Shown here in pieces: positions 1 through 10,335 of a stretch of DNA of 64,000 nt; the first letter of the stretch is position 1, and the number at the start of each line of letters is the position of its first letter. Made by a program: the position numbers and the translations under genes. The DNA comes from Hydractinia symbiolongicarpus (Eukaryota > Cnidaria > Hydrozoa > Anthoathecata > Hydractiniidae), in contig NC_079876.1 in NCBI RefSeq assembly GCF_029227915.1, positions 312,001-376,000 of the forward strand, written 5' to 3'. A model generated the notes under the pieces. That model searched no databases and had not been told where the DNA came from. It saw only the letters and a list, made by a program, of their open reading frames with translations.

Positions 1-186
1 CCTGGGTACTTTCTTTGTATACTTTAGACTATACGGGCCGAGTCCGGGATTTACGGGAAATCGCAGGTTTTCGTTTGCCGGCGATTAAACTTCTTTTATT
101 CAGCGTCTCATCAAAAATGAAAACATTTTTGAAAACTACAAGTCTCATGCGTTTTAGTGGTGAAAAAATAATTAAAAAAATCGTTC
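1..186 (+). repeat. Partial monomer at left edge
   Basis: The window begins at monomer position 18 (cctgggtac) and this copy runs to position 203. It carries the tttagactat subtype mark, the cgcagg variant and the catgcg variant. Its tail reads aataattaaaaaaatcg, lacking one T of the usual aataattt and carrying an extra A, so the length is unchanged. It shows a complete 9-bp dyad at 111-132. The array therefore extends to the left of the window. Confidence 0.95.
111..132. repeat. Dyad symmetry, 9-bp stem with AAAA loop (example copy)
   Basis: TCAAAAATG (111-119) is followed by AAAA (120-123) and its exact reverse complement CATTTTTGA (124-132). The element lies at monomer positions 128-149 and occurs in almost every monomer. 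Copies ending tttttgaaaac keep the full 9 bp. Copies with tttttaaaaac keep 7 bp plus a mismatch. The tttctg and aaataaaaac forms interrupt the stem. Short dyads able to extrude as cruciforms are reported for many centromeric satellites that lack a CENP-B box; a role here is inference. Confidence 0.7.
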
Positions 187-389
187 GGGAAATGAGTTTA
201 CTCCCTGGGTACTTTCTTTGTATACTTTCGACTATACGGGCCGAGTCCGGGATTTACGGGAAGTCGCGGGTTTTCGTTTGCCGGCGATTAAACCTCTTTT
301 ATTCAGCGTCTCATCAAAAATGAAAACATTTTTAAAAACTACAAGTCTCATGCGTTTTAGTGGTGAAAAAATAATTTAAAAATTCGTTC
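187..389 (+). repeat. First complete monomer (reference for numbering)
   Basis: This 203-bp copy serves as the reference: monomer position n is coordinate 186+n. It contains the gtatac palindrome at 220-225, CGGG motifs at 237, 248, 257 and 267, the tttgccggcgattaaac box at about 277-293, the dyad region at 314-335, and an A/T-rich tail ending in aaaaattcg. Its dyad is imperfect because it has the tttttaaaaac form. It is of the ctccc / tttcgac / aagtcgcggg subtype, which returns at 999, 4652, 7901 and 10336. Confidence 0.95.
237..270 (+). repeat. CGGG quartet with helical spacing (example copy)
   Basis: Four CGGG tetranucleotides begin at 237, 248, 257 and 267, spaced 11, 9 and 10 bp, close to one helical turn each. 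A fifth CGGG lies at the monomer junction (position 203 into 1), where cgggaaat repeats the start of the third module. The arrangement recurs in most full-length monomers, although the fourth motif is often CAGG instead. It looks like the remains of an older internal repeat of about 10 bp, or a multi-site protein-binding element. No binding protein is implied by the sequence alone. Confidence 0.6.
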
Positions 390-3027
390 GGGAAATAAGT
401 TTACTCACTGGGTACTTTCTTTGTATACATTCGACTATACGGGCCAAGCCCGGGATTTACGGGAAATCGCGGGTTTTCGTTTGCCGGCGATTAAACCACT
501 TTCATTAAGCGTCTCATCAAAAATAAAAACATTTCTGAAAACTACAAGTCTCATGCGTTTTAGTGGTGAAAAAATAATTTAAAAAATCGTTCGGGAAATG
601 AGTTTACACCCCGGGTACTTTCTTTGTATACTTTTGACTAGACGGGCCGAGTCCGGGATTTACGGGAAATCGCAGGTTTTCGTTTGCCGGCGATTAAACT
701 TCTTTTATTCAGCGTCTCATCAAAAATGAAAACATTTTTAAAAACTACAATTCTCATGCGTTTTAGTGGTGAAAAAATAATTTAAAAAATCGTTCGGGAA
801 ATGAGTTTACTCCCTGGGTACTTTCTTTGTATACTTTAGACTATACGGGCCGAGTCCGGGATTTACGGGAAATCGCAGGTTTTCGTTTGCCGGCGATTAA
901 ACTTCTTTTATTCAGCGTCTCATCAAAAATGAAAACATTTTTGAAAACTACAAGTCTCATGCGTTTTAGTGGTGAAAAAATAATTTAAAAAATCGTTTGG
1001 GAAATGAGTTTACTCCCTGGGTACTTTCTTTGTATACTTTCGACTATACGGGCCGAGTCCGGGATTTACGGGAAGTCGCGGGTTTTCGTTTGCCGGCGAT
1101 TAAACCTCTTTTATTCAGCGTCTCATCAAAAATGAAAATATTTTTAAAAACTACAAGTCTCATGGGCTTTAGTGGTGAAATAATAATTTAAAAAATCGTT
1201 CGGGAAATGAGTTTACACACTGGGTACTTTCTTTGTATACTTTTGACTATACGGGCCGAGTCCGGGATTTACGGGAAATCGCGGGTTTTCGTTTGCCGGC
1301 GATTAAACATCTTTTATTCAGCGTTTCATCAAATATGAAAACATTTTTAAAAACTACAAGTCTCATGGGCTTTAGTGGTGAAATAATAATTTAAAAAATC
1401 GTTCGGGAAATGCGTTTACACCCTGGGTACTTTCTTTGTATACTTTTGACTATACGGGCCGAGTCCGGGATTTACGGGAAATCGCAGGTTTTCGTTTGCC
1501 GTCGATTAAACTTCTTATATTCAGCGTCTCATCAAAAATGAAAACATATCTGAAAACTACAAGTCTCATGCGTTTTAGTGGTGAAAAAATAATTTAAAAA
1601 TTCGTTCGGGAAATGAGTTTACTCACTGGGTACTTTCCTTGTATACTTTTAATTATACGGGCCGAGTCCGGATTTTACGGGAAATCGCAGGTTTTCGTTT
1701 GCCGGCGATTAAACTTCTTTTATTCAGCGTCTCATCAAAAATGAAAACATTTTTAAAAACTACAAGTCTCATGGGCCTTAGTGGTGAAATAATAATTTAA
1801 AAAATCGTTTGGGAAATGAGTTTACTCCCTGGGTACTTTCTTTGTATACTTTTGACTATACGGGCCGAGTCCGGGATTTACGGGAAATCGCAGATTTTCG
1901 TTTGCCAGCGATTAAACTTCTTTTATTCAGCGTCTCATCAAAAATGAAAACATTTTTGAAAACTACAAGTCTCATGCGTTTTAGTGGTGAAAAAATAATT
2001 TAAAAAATCATTCGGGAAATGAGTTTACACCCTGGGTACTTTCTTTGTATACTTTTGACTATAAGGGCCGAGTCCGGGATTTACGGGAAATCGCAGGTTT
2101 TCGTTTGCCGGCGATTAAACTTCTTATATTCAGCGTCTCATCAAAAATGAAAACATATCTGAAAACTACAAGTCTCATGCGTTTTAGTGGTGAAAAAATA
2201 ATTTAAAAATTCGTTCGGGAAATGAGTTTACTCACTGGGTACTTTCCTTGTATACTTTTAATTATACGGGCCGAGTCCGGATTTTACGGGAAATCGCAGG
2301 TTTTCGTTTGCCAGCGATTAAACTTCTTTTATTCAGCGTCTCATCAAAAATGAAAACATTTTTAAAAACTACAAGTCTCATGGGTCTTAGTGGTGAAATA
2401 ATAATTTAAAAAATCGTTTGGGAAATGAGTTTACTCCCTGGGTACTTTCTTTGTATACTTTTGACTATACAGGCCGAGTCCGGGATTTACGGGAAATCGC
2501 AGATTTTCGTTTGCCAGCGATTAAACTTCTTTTATTCAGCGTCTCATCAAAAATGAAAACATTTTTGAAAATACAAGTCTCATGCGTTTTAGTGGTGAAA
2601 AAATAATTTAAAAAATCGTTCGGGAAATGAGTTTACACCCTGGGTACTTTCTTTGTATACTTTTGACTATAAGGGCCGAGTCCGGGATTTACGGGAAATC
2701 GCAGGTTTTCGTTTGCCGGCGATTAAACTTCTTTTTTTCAGCGTCTCATCAAAAATGAAAACATTTTTAAAAACTACAAGTCTCATGCGTTTTAGTGGTG
2801 AAAAAATAATTTAAAAATTCGTTCGGGAAATAAGTTTACTCACTGGGTACTTTCCTTGTATACTTTTGACTATACGGGCCGAGTCCGGGATTTACGGGAA
2901 GTCGCAGGTTTTCGTTTGCCGGCGATTAAACTTCTTATATTCAGCGTCTCATCAAAAATGAAAACATTTTTGAAAACTACAAGTCTCATGCGTTTTAGTG
3001 GTGAAAAAATAATTTAAAAAATCGTTC

Positions 3028-4448
3028 GGGAAATGAGTTTACACCCTGGGTACTTTCTTTGTATACTTTTGACTATACGGGCCGAGTCCGGGATTTACGG
3101 GAAACCGCAGGTTTTCGTTTGCCGGCGATTAAACTTCTTTTATTCAGCGTCTCATCAAAAATAAAAATATTTTTGAAAACTACAAGTCCCATGGGCTTTT
3201 GTGGTGAAATAATAATTTAAAAAATCGTTTGGGAAATGAGTTTACTCCCTGGGTACTTTCTTTGTATACTTTTGACTATACGGGCCGAGGTCAGGATTTA
3301 CGGGAAATCGCAGGTTTTCGTTTGCCGGCGATTAAACTTCTTTTATTCAGCGTCTCATTAAAAATAAAAACATTTTTGAAAACTACAAGTCTCATGCGTT
3401 TTAGTGGTGAAAAAATAATTTAAAAAATCGTTCGGGAAATGAGTTTACACCCTGGGTACTTTCTTTGTATACTTTTGACTATACGGGCCGAGTCCGGGAT
3501 TTACGGGAAATCGCAGGTTTTCGTTTGCCGGCGATTAAACTTCTTTTATTTAGCGTCTAATCAAAAATAAAAACATTTTTGAAAACTACAAGTCCCATGG
3601 GCTTTAGTGGTGAAATAATAATTTAAAAAATCGTTTGGGAAATGAGTTTACTCCCTGGGTACTTTCTTTGTATACTTTTGACTATACGGGCCGAGGTCAG
3701 GATTTACGGGAAATCGCATGTTTTCGTTTGCCGGCGATTAAACTTCTTTTATTCAGCTTCTCATTAAAAATGAAAACATTTTTGAAAACTACAAGTCTCA
3801 TGCGTTTTAGTGGTGAAAAAATAATTTAAAAAATCGTTCGGGAAATGAGTTTACACACTGGGTACTTTCTTTGTATACTTTTGACTATACGGGCCGAGTC
3901 CGGGATTTACGGGAAATCGCGGGTTTTCGTTTGCCGGCGATTAAACATCTTTTATTCAGCGTTTCATCAAAAATGAAAACATTTTTAAAAACTACAAGTC
4001 TCATGGGCTTTAGTGGTGAAATAATAATTTAAAAAATCGTTCGGGAAATGCGTTTACACCCTGGGTACTTTCTTTGTATACTTTTGACTATACGGGCCGA
4101 GTCCGAAATTTACGGGAAATCGCGGGTTTTCGTTTGCCGGCGATTAAACATCTTTTATTCAGCGTCTCATCAAAAATGAAAACATTTTTAAAAACTACAA
4201 GTCTCATGCGTTTTAGTGGTGAAAAAATAATTTAAAAATTCGTTTGGGAAATAAGTTTACTCACTGGGTACTTTCTTTGTATACATTCGACTATACGAGC
4301 CAAGCCCGGGATTTACGGGAAATCGCGGGTTTTCGTTTGCCGGCGATTAAACCACTTTCATTAAGCGTCTCATCAAAAATAAAAACATTTCTGAAAACTA
4401 CAAGTCTCATGCGTTTTAGTGGTGAAAAAATAATTTAAAAAATCGTTC
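3028..4448 (+). repeat. Seven-monomer segment, copy 1 (offset 2030/2031 bp)
   Basis: Seven monomers that match 5058-6479 in the same order. Shared rare marks include acgggaaaccgcagg in the first monomer, the ggccgaggtcagg mark, the catgggcttttgtgg and catgggctttagtgg tails, cttctcattaaaaatg, and the acgagccaagccc monomer. The offset is 2030 bp, becoming 2031 after a 1-bp insertion in copy 2 near 5196. One monomer (about 4043-4245) differs more than the others, having gtccgaaattt and cgcggg. Between the copies lie three more monomers, so the ancestral unit was probably a 10-mer. Confidence 0.85.
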
Positions 4449-5057
4449 GGGAAATGAGTTTACTCCCTGGGTACTTTCTTTGTATACTTTAGACTATACG
4501 GGCCGAGTCCGGGATTTACGGGAAATCGCAGGTTTTCGTTTGCCGGCGATTAAACTTCTTTTATTCAGCGTCTCATCAAAAATGAAAACATTTTTGAAAA
4601 CTACAAGTCTCATGCGTTTTAGTGGTGAAAAAATAATTTAAAAAATCGTTCGGGAAATGAGTTTACTCCCTGGGTACTTTCTTTGTATACTTTCGACTAT
4701 ACGGGCCGAGTCCGGGATTTACGGGAAGTCGCGGGTTTTCGTTTGCCGGCGATTAAACCTCTTTTATTCAGCGTCTCATCAAAAATGAAAACATTTTTAA
4801 AAACTACAAGTCTCATGGGCTTTAGTGGTGAAATAATAATTTAAAAAATCGTTCGGGAAATGAGTTTACACACTGGGTACTTTCTTTGTATACTTTTGAC
4901 TATACGGGCCGAGTCCGGGATTTACGGGAAATCGCGGGTTTTCGTTTGCCGGCGATTAAACTTCTTATATTCAGCGTCTCATCAAAAATGAAAACATTTT
5001 TGAAAACTACAAGTCTCATGCGTTTTAGTGGTGAAAAAATAGTTTAAAAAATCGTTC

Positions 5058-6479
5058 GGGAAATGAGTTTACACCCTGGGTACTTTCTTTGTATACTTTT
5101 GACTATACGGGCCGAGTCCGGGATGTACGGGAAACCGCAGGTTTTCGTTTGCCGGCGATTAAACTTCTTTTATTCAGCGTCTAATCAAAAATAAAAAAAT
5201 TTTTTGAAAACTACAAGTCCCATGGGCTTTTGTGGTGAAATAATAATTTAAAAAATCGTTTGGGAAATGAGTTTACTCCCTGGGTACTTTCTTTGTATAC
5301 TTTTGACTATACGGGCCGAGGTCAGGATTTACGGGAAATCCCAGGTTTTCGTTTGCCGGCGATTAAACTTCTTTTATTCAGCGTCTCATTAAAAATAAAA
5401 ACATTTTTGAAAACTACAAGTCTCATGCGTTTTAGTGGTGAAAAAATAATTTAAAAAATCGTTCGGGAAATGAGTTTACACCCTGGGTACTTTCTTTGTA
5501 TACTTTTGACTATACGGGCCGAGTCCGGGATTTACGGGAAATCGCAGGTTTTCGTTTGCCGGCGATTAAACTTCTTTTATTTAGCGTCTAATCAAAAATA
5601 AAAACATTTTTGAAAACTACAAGTCCCATGGGCTTTAGTGGTGAAATAATATTTTAAAAAATCGTTTGGGAAATGAGTTTACTCCCTGGGTACTTTCTTT
5701 GTATACTTTTGACTATACGGGCCGAGGTCAGGATTTACGGGAAATCGCAGGTTTTCGTTTGCCGGCGATTAAACTTCTTTTATTCAGCTTCTCATTAAAA
5801 ATGAAAACATTTTTGAAAACTACAAGTCTCATGCGTTTTAGTGGTGAAAAAATAATTTAAAAAATCGTTCGGGAAATGAGTTTACACACTGGGTACTTTC
5901 TTTGTATACTTTTGACTATACGGACCGAGTCCGGGATTTACGGGAAATCGCGGGTTTTCGTTTGCCGGCGATTAAACATCTTTTATTCAGTGTTTCATCA
6001 AAAATGAAAACATTTTTAAAAACTACAAGTGTCATGGGCTTTAGTGGTGAAATAATAATTTAAAAAATCGTTCGGGAAATGCGTTTACACCCTGGGTACT
6101 TTCTTTGTATACTTTTGACTATACGGGCCGAGTCCGGGATTTACGGGAAATCGCAGGTTTTCGTTTGCCGGCGATTAAACTTCTTTTATTCAGCGTCTCA
6201 TCAAAAATGAAAACATTTTTAAAAACTAAAAGTCTCATGCGTTTTAGTGGTGAAAAAATAATTTAAAAATTCGTTCGGGAAATAAGTTTACTCACTGGGT
6301 ACTTTCTTTGTATACATTCGACTATACGAGCCAAGCCCGGGATTTACGGGAAATCGCGGGTTTTCGTTTGCCGGCGATTAAACCACTTTCATTAAGCGTC
6401 TCATCAAAAATAAAAACATTTCTGAAAACTACAAGTCTCATGCGTTTTAGTGGTGAAAAAATAATTTAAGAAATCGTTC
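5058..6479 (+). repeat. Seven-monomer segment, copy 2 (offset 2030/2031 bp)
   Basis: This is the second copy of the segment at 3028-4448. It carries private changes: ggatgtacggg near 5124, an extended A/T run near 5190-5206, cggaccgag near 5921 and a ttcagtgtttc variant near 5987. It overlaps the start of the later 1015-bp duplication, whose copies share those private changes. The 2-kb duplication is therefore older than the 1-kb one. Confidence 0.83.
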
Positions 6480-6885
6480 GGGAAATGAGTTTACACCCCG
6501 GGTACTTTCTTTGTATACTTTTGACTAGACGGGCCGAGTCCGGGATTTACGGGAAATCCCAGGTTTTCGTTTGCCGGCGATTAAACTTCTTTTATTCAGC
6601 GTCTCATCAAAAATGAAAACATTTTTAAAAACTACAATTCTCATGCGTTTTAGTGGTGAAAAAATAATTTAAAAAATCGTTCGGGAAATGAGTTTACTCC
6701 CTGGGTACTTTCTTTGTATACTTTTGACTATACGGGCCGAGGTCAGGATTTACGGGAAATCGCAGGTTTTCGTTTGCCGGCGATTAAACTTCTTTTATTC
6801 AGCGTCTCATCAAAAATGAAAACATTTTTGAAAACTACAAGTCTCATGCGTTTTAGTGGTGAAAAAATAATTTAAAAAATCGTTC
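5871..6885 (+). repeat. 5-mer (1015 bp), copy 1
   Basis: Five monomers in the order cacac with cggaccgag; cacc with aaaactaaaag; ataagtttactcac with acgagccaagccc; caccccggg with gactagacggg; and ctccc with gaggtcagg. The same first four recur 1015 bp downstream with the same rare variants (cggaccgag, ttcagtgtttc, caagtgtcatggg, taagaaatcg). The fifth monomer differs between the copies. Confidence 0.88.
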
Positions 6886-7900
6886 GGGAAATGAGTTTAC
6901 ACACTGGGTACTTTCTTTGTATACTTTTGACTATACGGACCGAGTCCGGGATTTACGGGAAATCGCGGGTTTTCGTTTGCCGGCGATTAAACATCTTTTA
7001 TTCAGTGTTTCATCAAAAATGAAAACATTTTTAAAAACTACAAGTGTCATGGGCTTTAGTGGTGAAATAATAATTTAAAAAATCGTTCGGGAAATGCGTT
7101 TACACCCTGGGTACTTTCTTTGTATACTTTTGACTATACGGGCCGAGTCCGGGATTTACGGGAAATCGCAGGTTTTCGTTTGCCGGCGATTAAACTTCTT
7201 TTATTCAGCGTCTCATCAAAAATGAAAACATTTTTAAAAACTAAAAGTCTCATGCGTTTTAGTGGTGAAAAAATAATTTAAAAATTCGTTCGGGAAATAA
7301 GTTTACTCACTGGGTACTTTCTTTGTATACATTCGACTATACGAGCCAAGCCCGGGATTTACGGGAAATCGCGGGTTTTCGTTTGCCGGCGATTAAACCA
7401 CTTTCATTAAGCGTCTCATCAAAAATAAAAACATTTCTGAAAACTACAAGTCTCATGCGTTTTAGTGGTGAAAAAATAATTTAAGAAATCGTTCGGGAAA
7501 TGAGTTTACACCCCGGGTACTTTCTTTGTATACTTTTGACTAGACGGGCCGAGTCCGGGATTTACGGGAAATCGCAGGTTTTCGTTTGCCGGCGATTAAA
7601 CTTCTTTTATTCAGCGTCTCATCAAAAATGAAAACATTTCTAAAAACTACAATTCTCATGCGTTTTAGTGGTGAAAAAATAATTTAAAAAATCGTTCGGG
7701 AAATGAGTTTACTCCCTGGGTACTTTCTTTGTATACTTTAGACTATACGGGCCGAGTCCGGGATTTACGGGAAATCGCAGGTTTTCGTTTGCCGGCGATT
7801 AAACTTCTTTTATTCAGCGTCTCATCAAAAATGAAAACATTTTTGAAAACTACAAGTCTCATGCGTTTTAGTGGTGAAAAAATAATTTAAAAAATCGTTC
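6886..7900 (+). repeat. 5-mer (1015 bp), copy 2
   Basis: Monomers one to four match 5871-6682 almost base for base. The fifth monomer, from about 7698, is of the tttagac subtype rather than the gaggtcagg subtype, so the repeat boundary lies inside the array and exchange has replaced a unit. Confidence 0.87.
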
Positions 7901-10335
7901 GGGAAATGAGTTTACTCCCTGGGTACTTTCTTTGTATACTTTCGACTATACGGGCCGAGTCCGGGATTTACGGGAAGTCGCGGGTTTTCGTTTGCCGGCG
8001 ATTAAACCTCTTTTATTCAGCGTCTCATCAAAAATGAAAACATTTTTAAAAACTACAAGTCTCATGGGCTTTAGTGGTGAAATAATAATTTAAAAAATCG
8101 TTCGGGAAATGAGTTTACACACTGGGTATTTTCTTTGTATACTTTTGACTATACGGGCCGAGTCCGGGATTTACGGGAAATCGCGGGTTTTCGTTTGCCG
8201 GCGATTAAACATCTTTTATTCAGCGTTTCATCAAAAATGAAAACATTTTTAAAAACTACAAGTCTCATGGGCTTTAGTGGTGAAATAATAATTTAAAAAA
8301 TCGTTCGGGAAATGCGTTTACACCCTGGGTACTTTCTTTGTATACTTTTGACTATACGGGCCGAGTCCGGGATTTACGGGAAATCGCAGGTTTTCGTTTG
8401 CCGGCGATTAAACTTCTTTTATTCAGCGTCTCATCAAAAATAAAAACATTTTTAAAAACTACAAGTCTCATGGGCTTTAGTGGTGAAATAATAATTTAAA
8501 AAATCGTTCGGGAAATGAGTTTACACACTGGGTACTTTCTTTGTATACTTTTGACTATACGGGCCGAGTCCGGGATTTACGGGAAATCGCGGGTTTTCGT
8601 TTGCCGGCGATTAAACATCTTTTATTCAGCGTTTCATCAAAAATGAAAACATTTTTAAAAACTACAAGTCTCATGGGCTTTAGTGGTGAAATAATAATTT
8701 AAAAAATCGTTCGGGAAATGCGTTTACACCCTGGGTACTTTCTTTGTATACTTTTGACTATACGGGCCGAGTCCGGGATTTACGGGAAATCGCAGGTTTT
8801 CGTTTGCCGGCGATTAAACTTCTTTTATTCAGCGTCTCATCAAAAATGAAAACATTTTTAAAAACTACAAGTCTCATGCGTTTTAGTGGTGAAAGAATAA
8901 TTTAAGAATTCGTTCGGGAAATGAGTTTACACACTGGGTACTTTCTTTGTATACTTTTGACTATACGGGCCGAGTCCGGGATTTACGGGAAATCGCGGGT
9001 TTTCGTTTGCCGGCGATTAAACATCTTTTATTCAGCGTTTCATCAAAAATAAAAACATTTTTAAAAACTACAAGTCTCATGGGCTTTAGTGGTGAAATAA
9101 TAATTTAAAAAATCGTTCGGGAAATGCGTTTACACCCTGGGTACTTTCTTTGTATACTTTTGACTATACGGGCCGAGTCCGGGATTTACGGGAAATCGCA
9201 GGTTTTCGTTTGCCGGCGATTAAACTTCTTTTATTCAGCGTCTCATCAAAAATGAAAACATTTTTAAAAACTAAAAGTCTCATGCGTTTTAGTGGTGAAA
9301 AAATAATTTAAAAATTCGTTCGGGAAATAAGTTTACTCACTTGGTACTTTCCGTGTATACTTTTGACTATACGGGCCGAGTCCGGGATTTACGGGAAATC
9401 GCAAGTTTTCGTTTGCCGTCGATTAAACTTCTTATATTCAGCGTCTCATCAAAAATGAAAACATATCTGAAAACTACAAGTCTCATGCGTTTTAGTGGTG
9501 AAAAAATAATTTAAAAATTCGTTCGGGAAATGAGTTTACTCACTGGGTACTTTCCTTGTATACTTTTAATTATACGGGCCGAGTCCGGGATTTACGGGAA
9601 ATCGCAGGTTTTCGTTTGCCGGCGATTAAACTTCTTTTATTCAGCGTCTCATCAAAAATGAAAACATTTTTAAAAACTACAAGTCTCATGGGCCTTAGTG
9701 GTGAAATAATAATTTAAAAAATCGTTTGGGAAATGAGTTTACTCCCTGGGTACTTTCTTTGTATACTTTTGACTATACGGGCCGAGTCCGGGATTTACGG
9801 GAAATCGCAGATTTTCGTTTGGCGGCGATTAAACTTCTTTTATTCAGCGTCTCATCAAAAATGAAAACATTTTTGAAAACTACAAGTCTCATGCGTTTTA
9901 GTGGTGAAAAAATAATTTAAAAAATCGTTCGGGAAATGAGTTTACACCCTGGGTACTTTCTTTGTATACTTTTGACTATAAGGACCGAGTCCGGGATTTA
10001 CGGGAAATCGCAGGTTTTCGTTTGCCGGCGATTAAACTTCTTTTTTTCAGCGTCTCATCAAAAATGAAAACATTTTTAAAAACTACAAGTCTCATGCGTT
10101 TTGGTGGTGAAAAAATAATTTAAAAATTCGTTCGGGAAATAAGTTTACTCACTGGGTACTTTCCTTGTATACTTTTGACTATACGGGCCGAGTCCGGGAT
10201 TTACGGGAAGTCGCAGGTTTTCGTTTGCCGGCGATTAAACTTCTTATATTCAGCGTCTCATCAAAAATAAAAACATTTTTGAAAATACAAGTCTCATGCG
10301 TTTTAGTGGTGAAAAAATAATTTAAAAAATCGTTC
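7901..10335 (+). repeat. 12-mer (2435 bp), copy 1
   Basis: Twelve monomers. Diagnostic marks are gggtattttctttg near 8124, taagaattcg near 8904, cacttggtactttccg near 9337, cgtttggcggcg near 9817, ctataaggaccgag near 9977 and a 1-bp deletion (gaaaatacaag) near 10281. All recur in the next copy. Confidence 0.87.

Noticed and set aside
34-39. gtatac plus downstream tatacg as a TATA-type promoter in each monomer
   Set aside because: The short A/T motif is common in sequence of this composition and nothing else supports transcription initiation; no promoter is annotated.
187-389. CENP-B box (core TTCG-N4-A-N2-CGGG) in the monomer
   Set aside because: I checked the TTCG sites and the reverse strand. 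The best matches keep only six of the nine core bases (for example ttcgggaaatgagtt). The ttcgactatacggg form has the CGGG one base too close and lacks the A. No convincing box is present.
997-1191. Family of about 64-codon plus-strand frames (starting MGNEFTPWVLSLYTF), seen at dozens of places as possible small proteins
   Set aside because: They start at a TTG that exists only in monomers with the tttggg variant, are repeated by the satellite itself, shift frame at each 203-bp unit, and lack an ATG, a ribosome binding context or a conserved stop position. The only ATG near the monomer start gives a 43-codon frame. They are by-products of the repeat.
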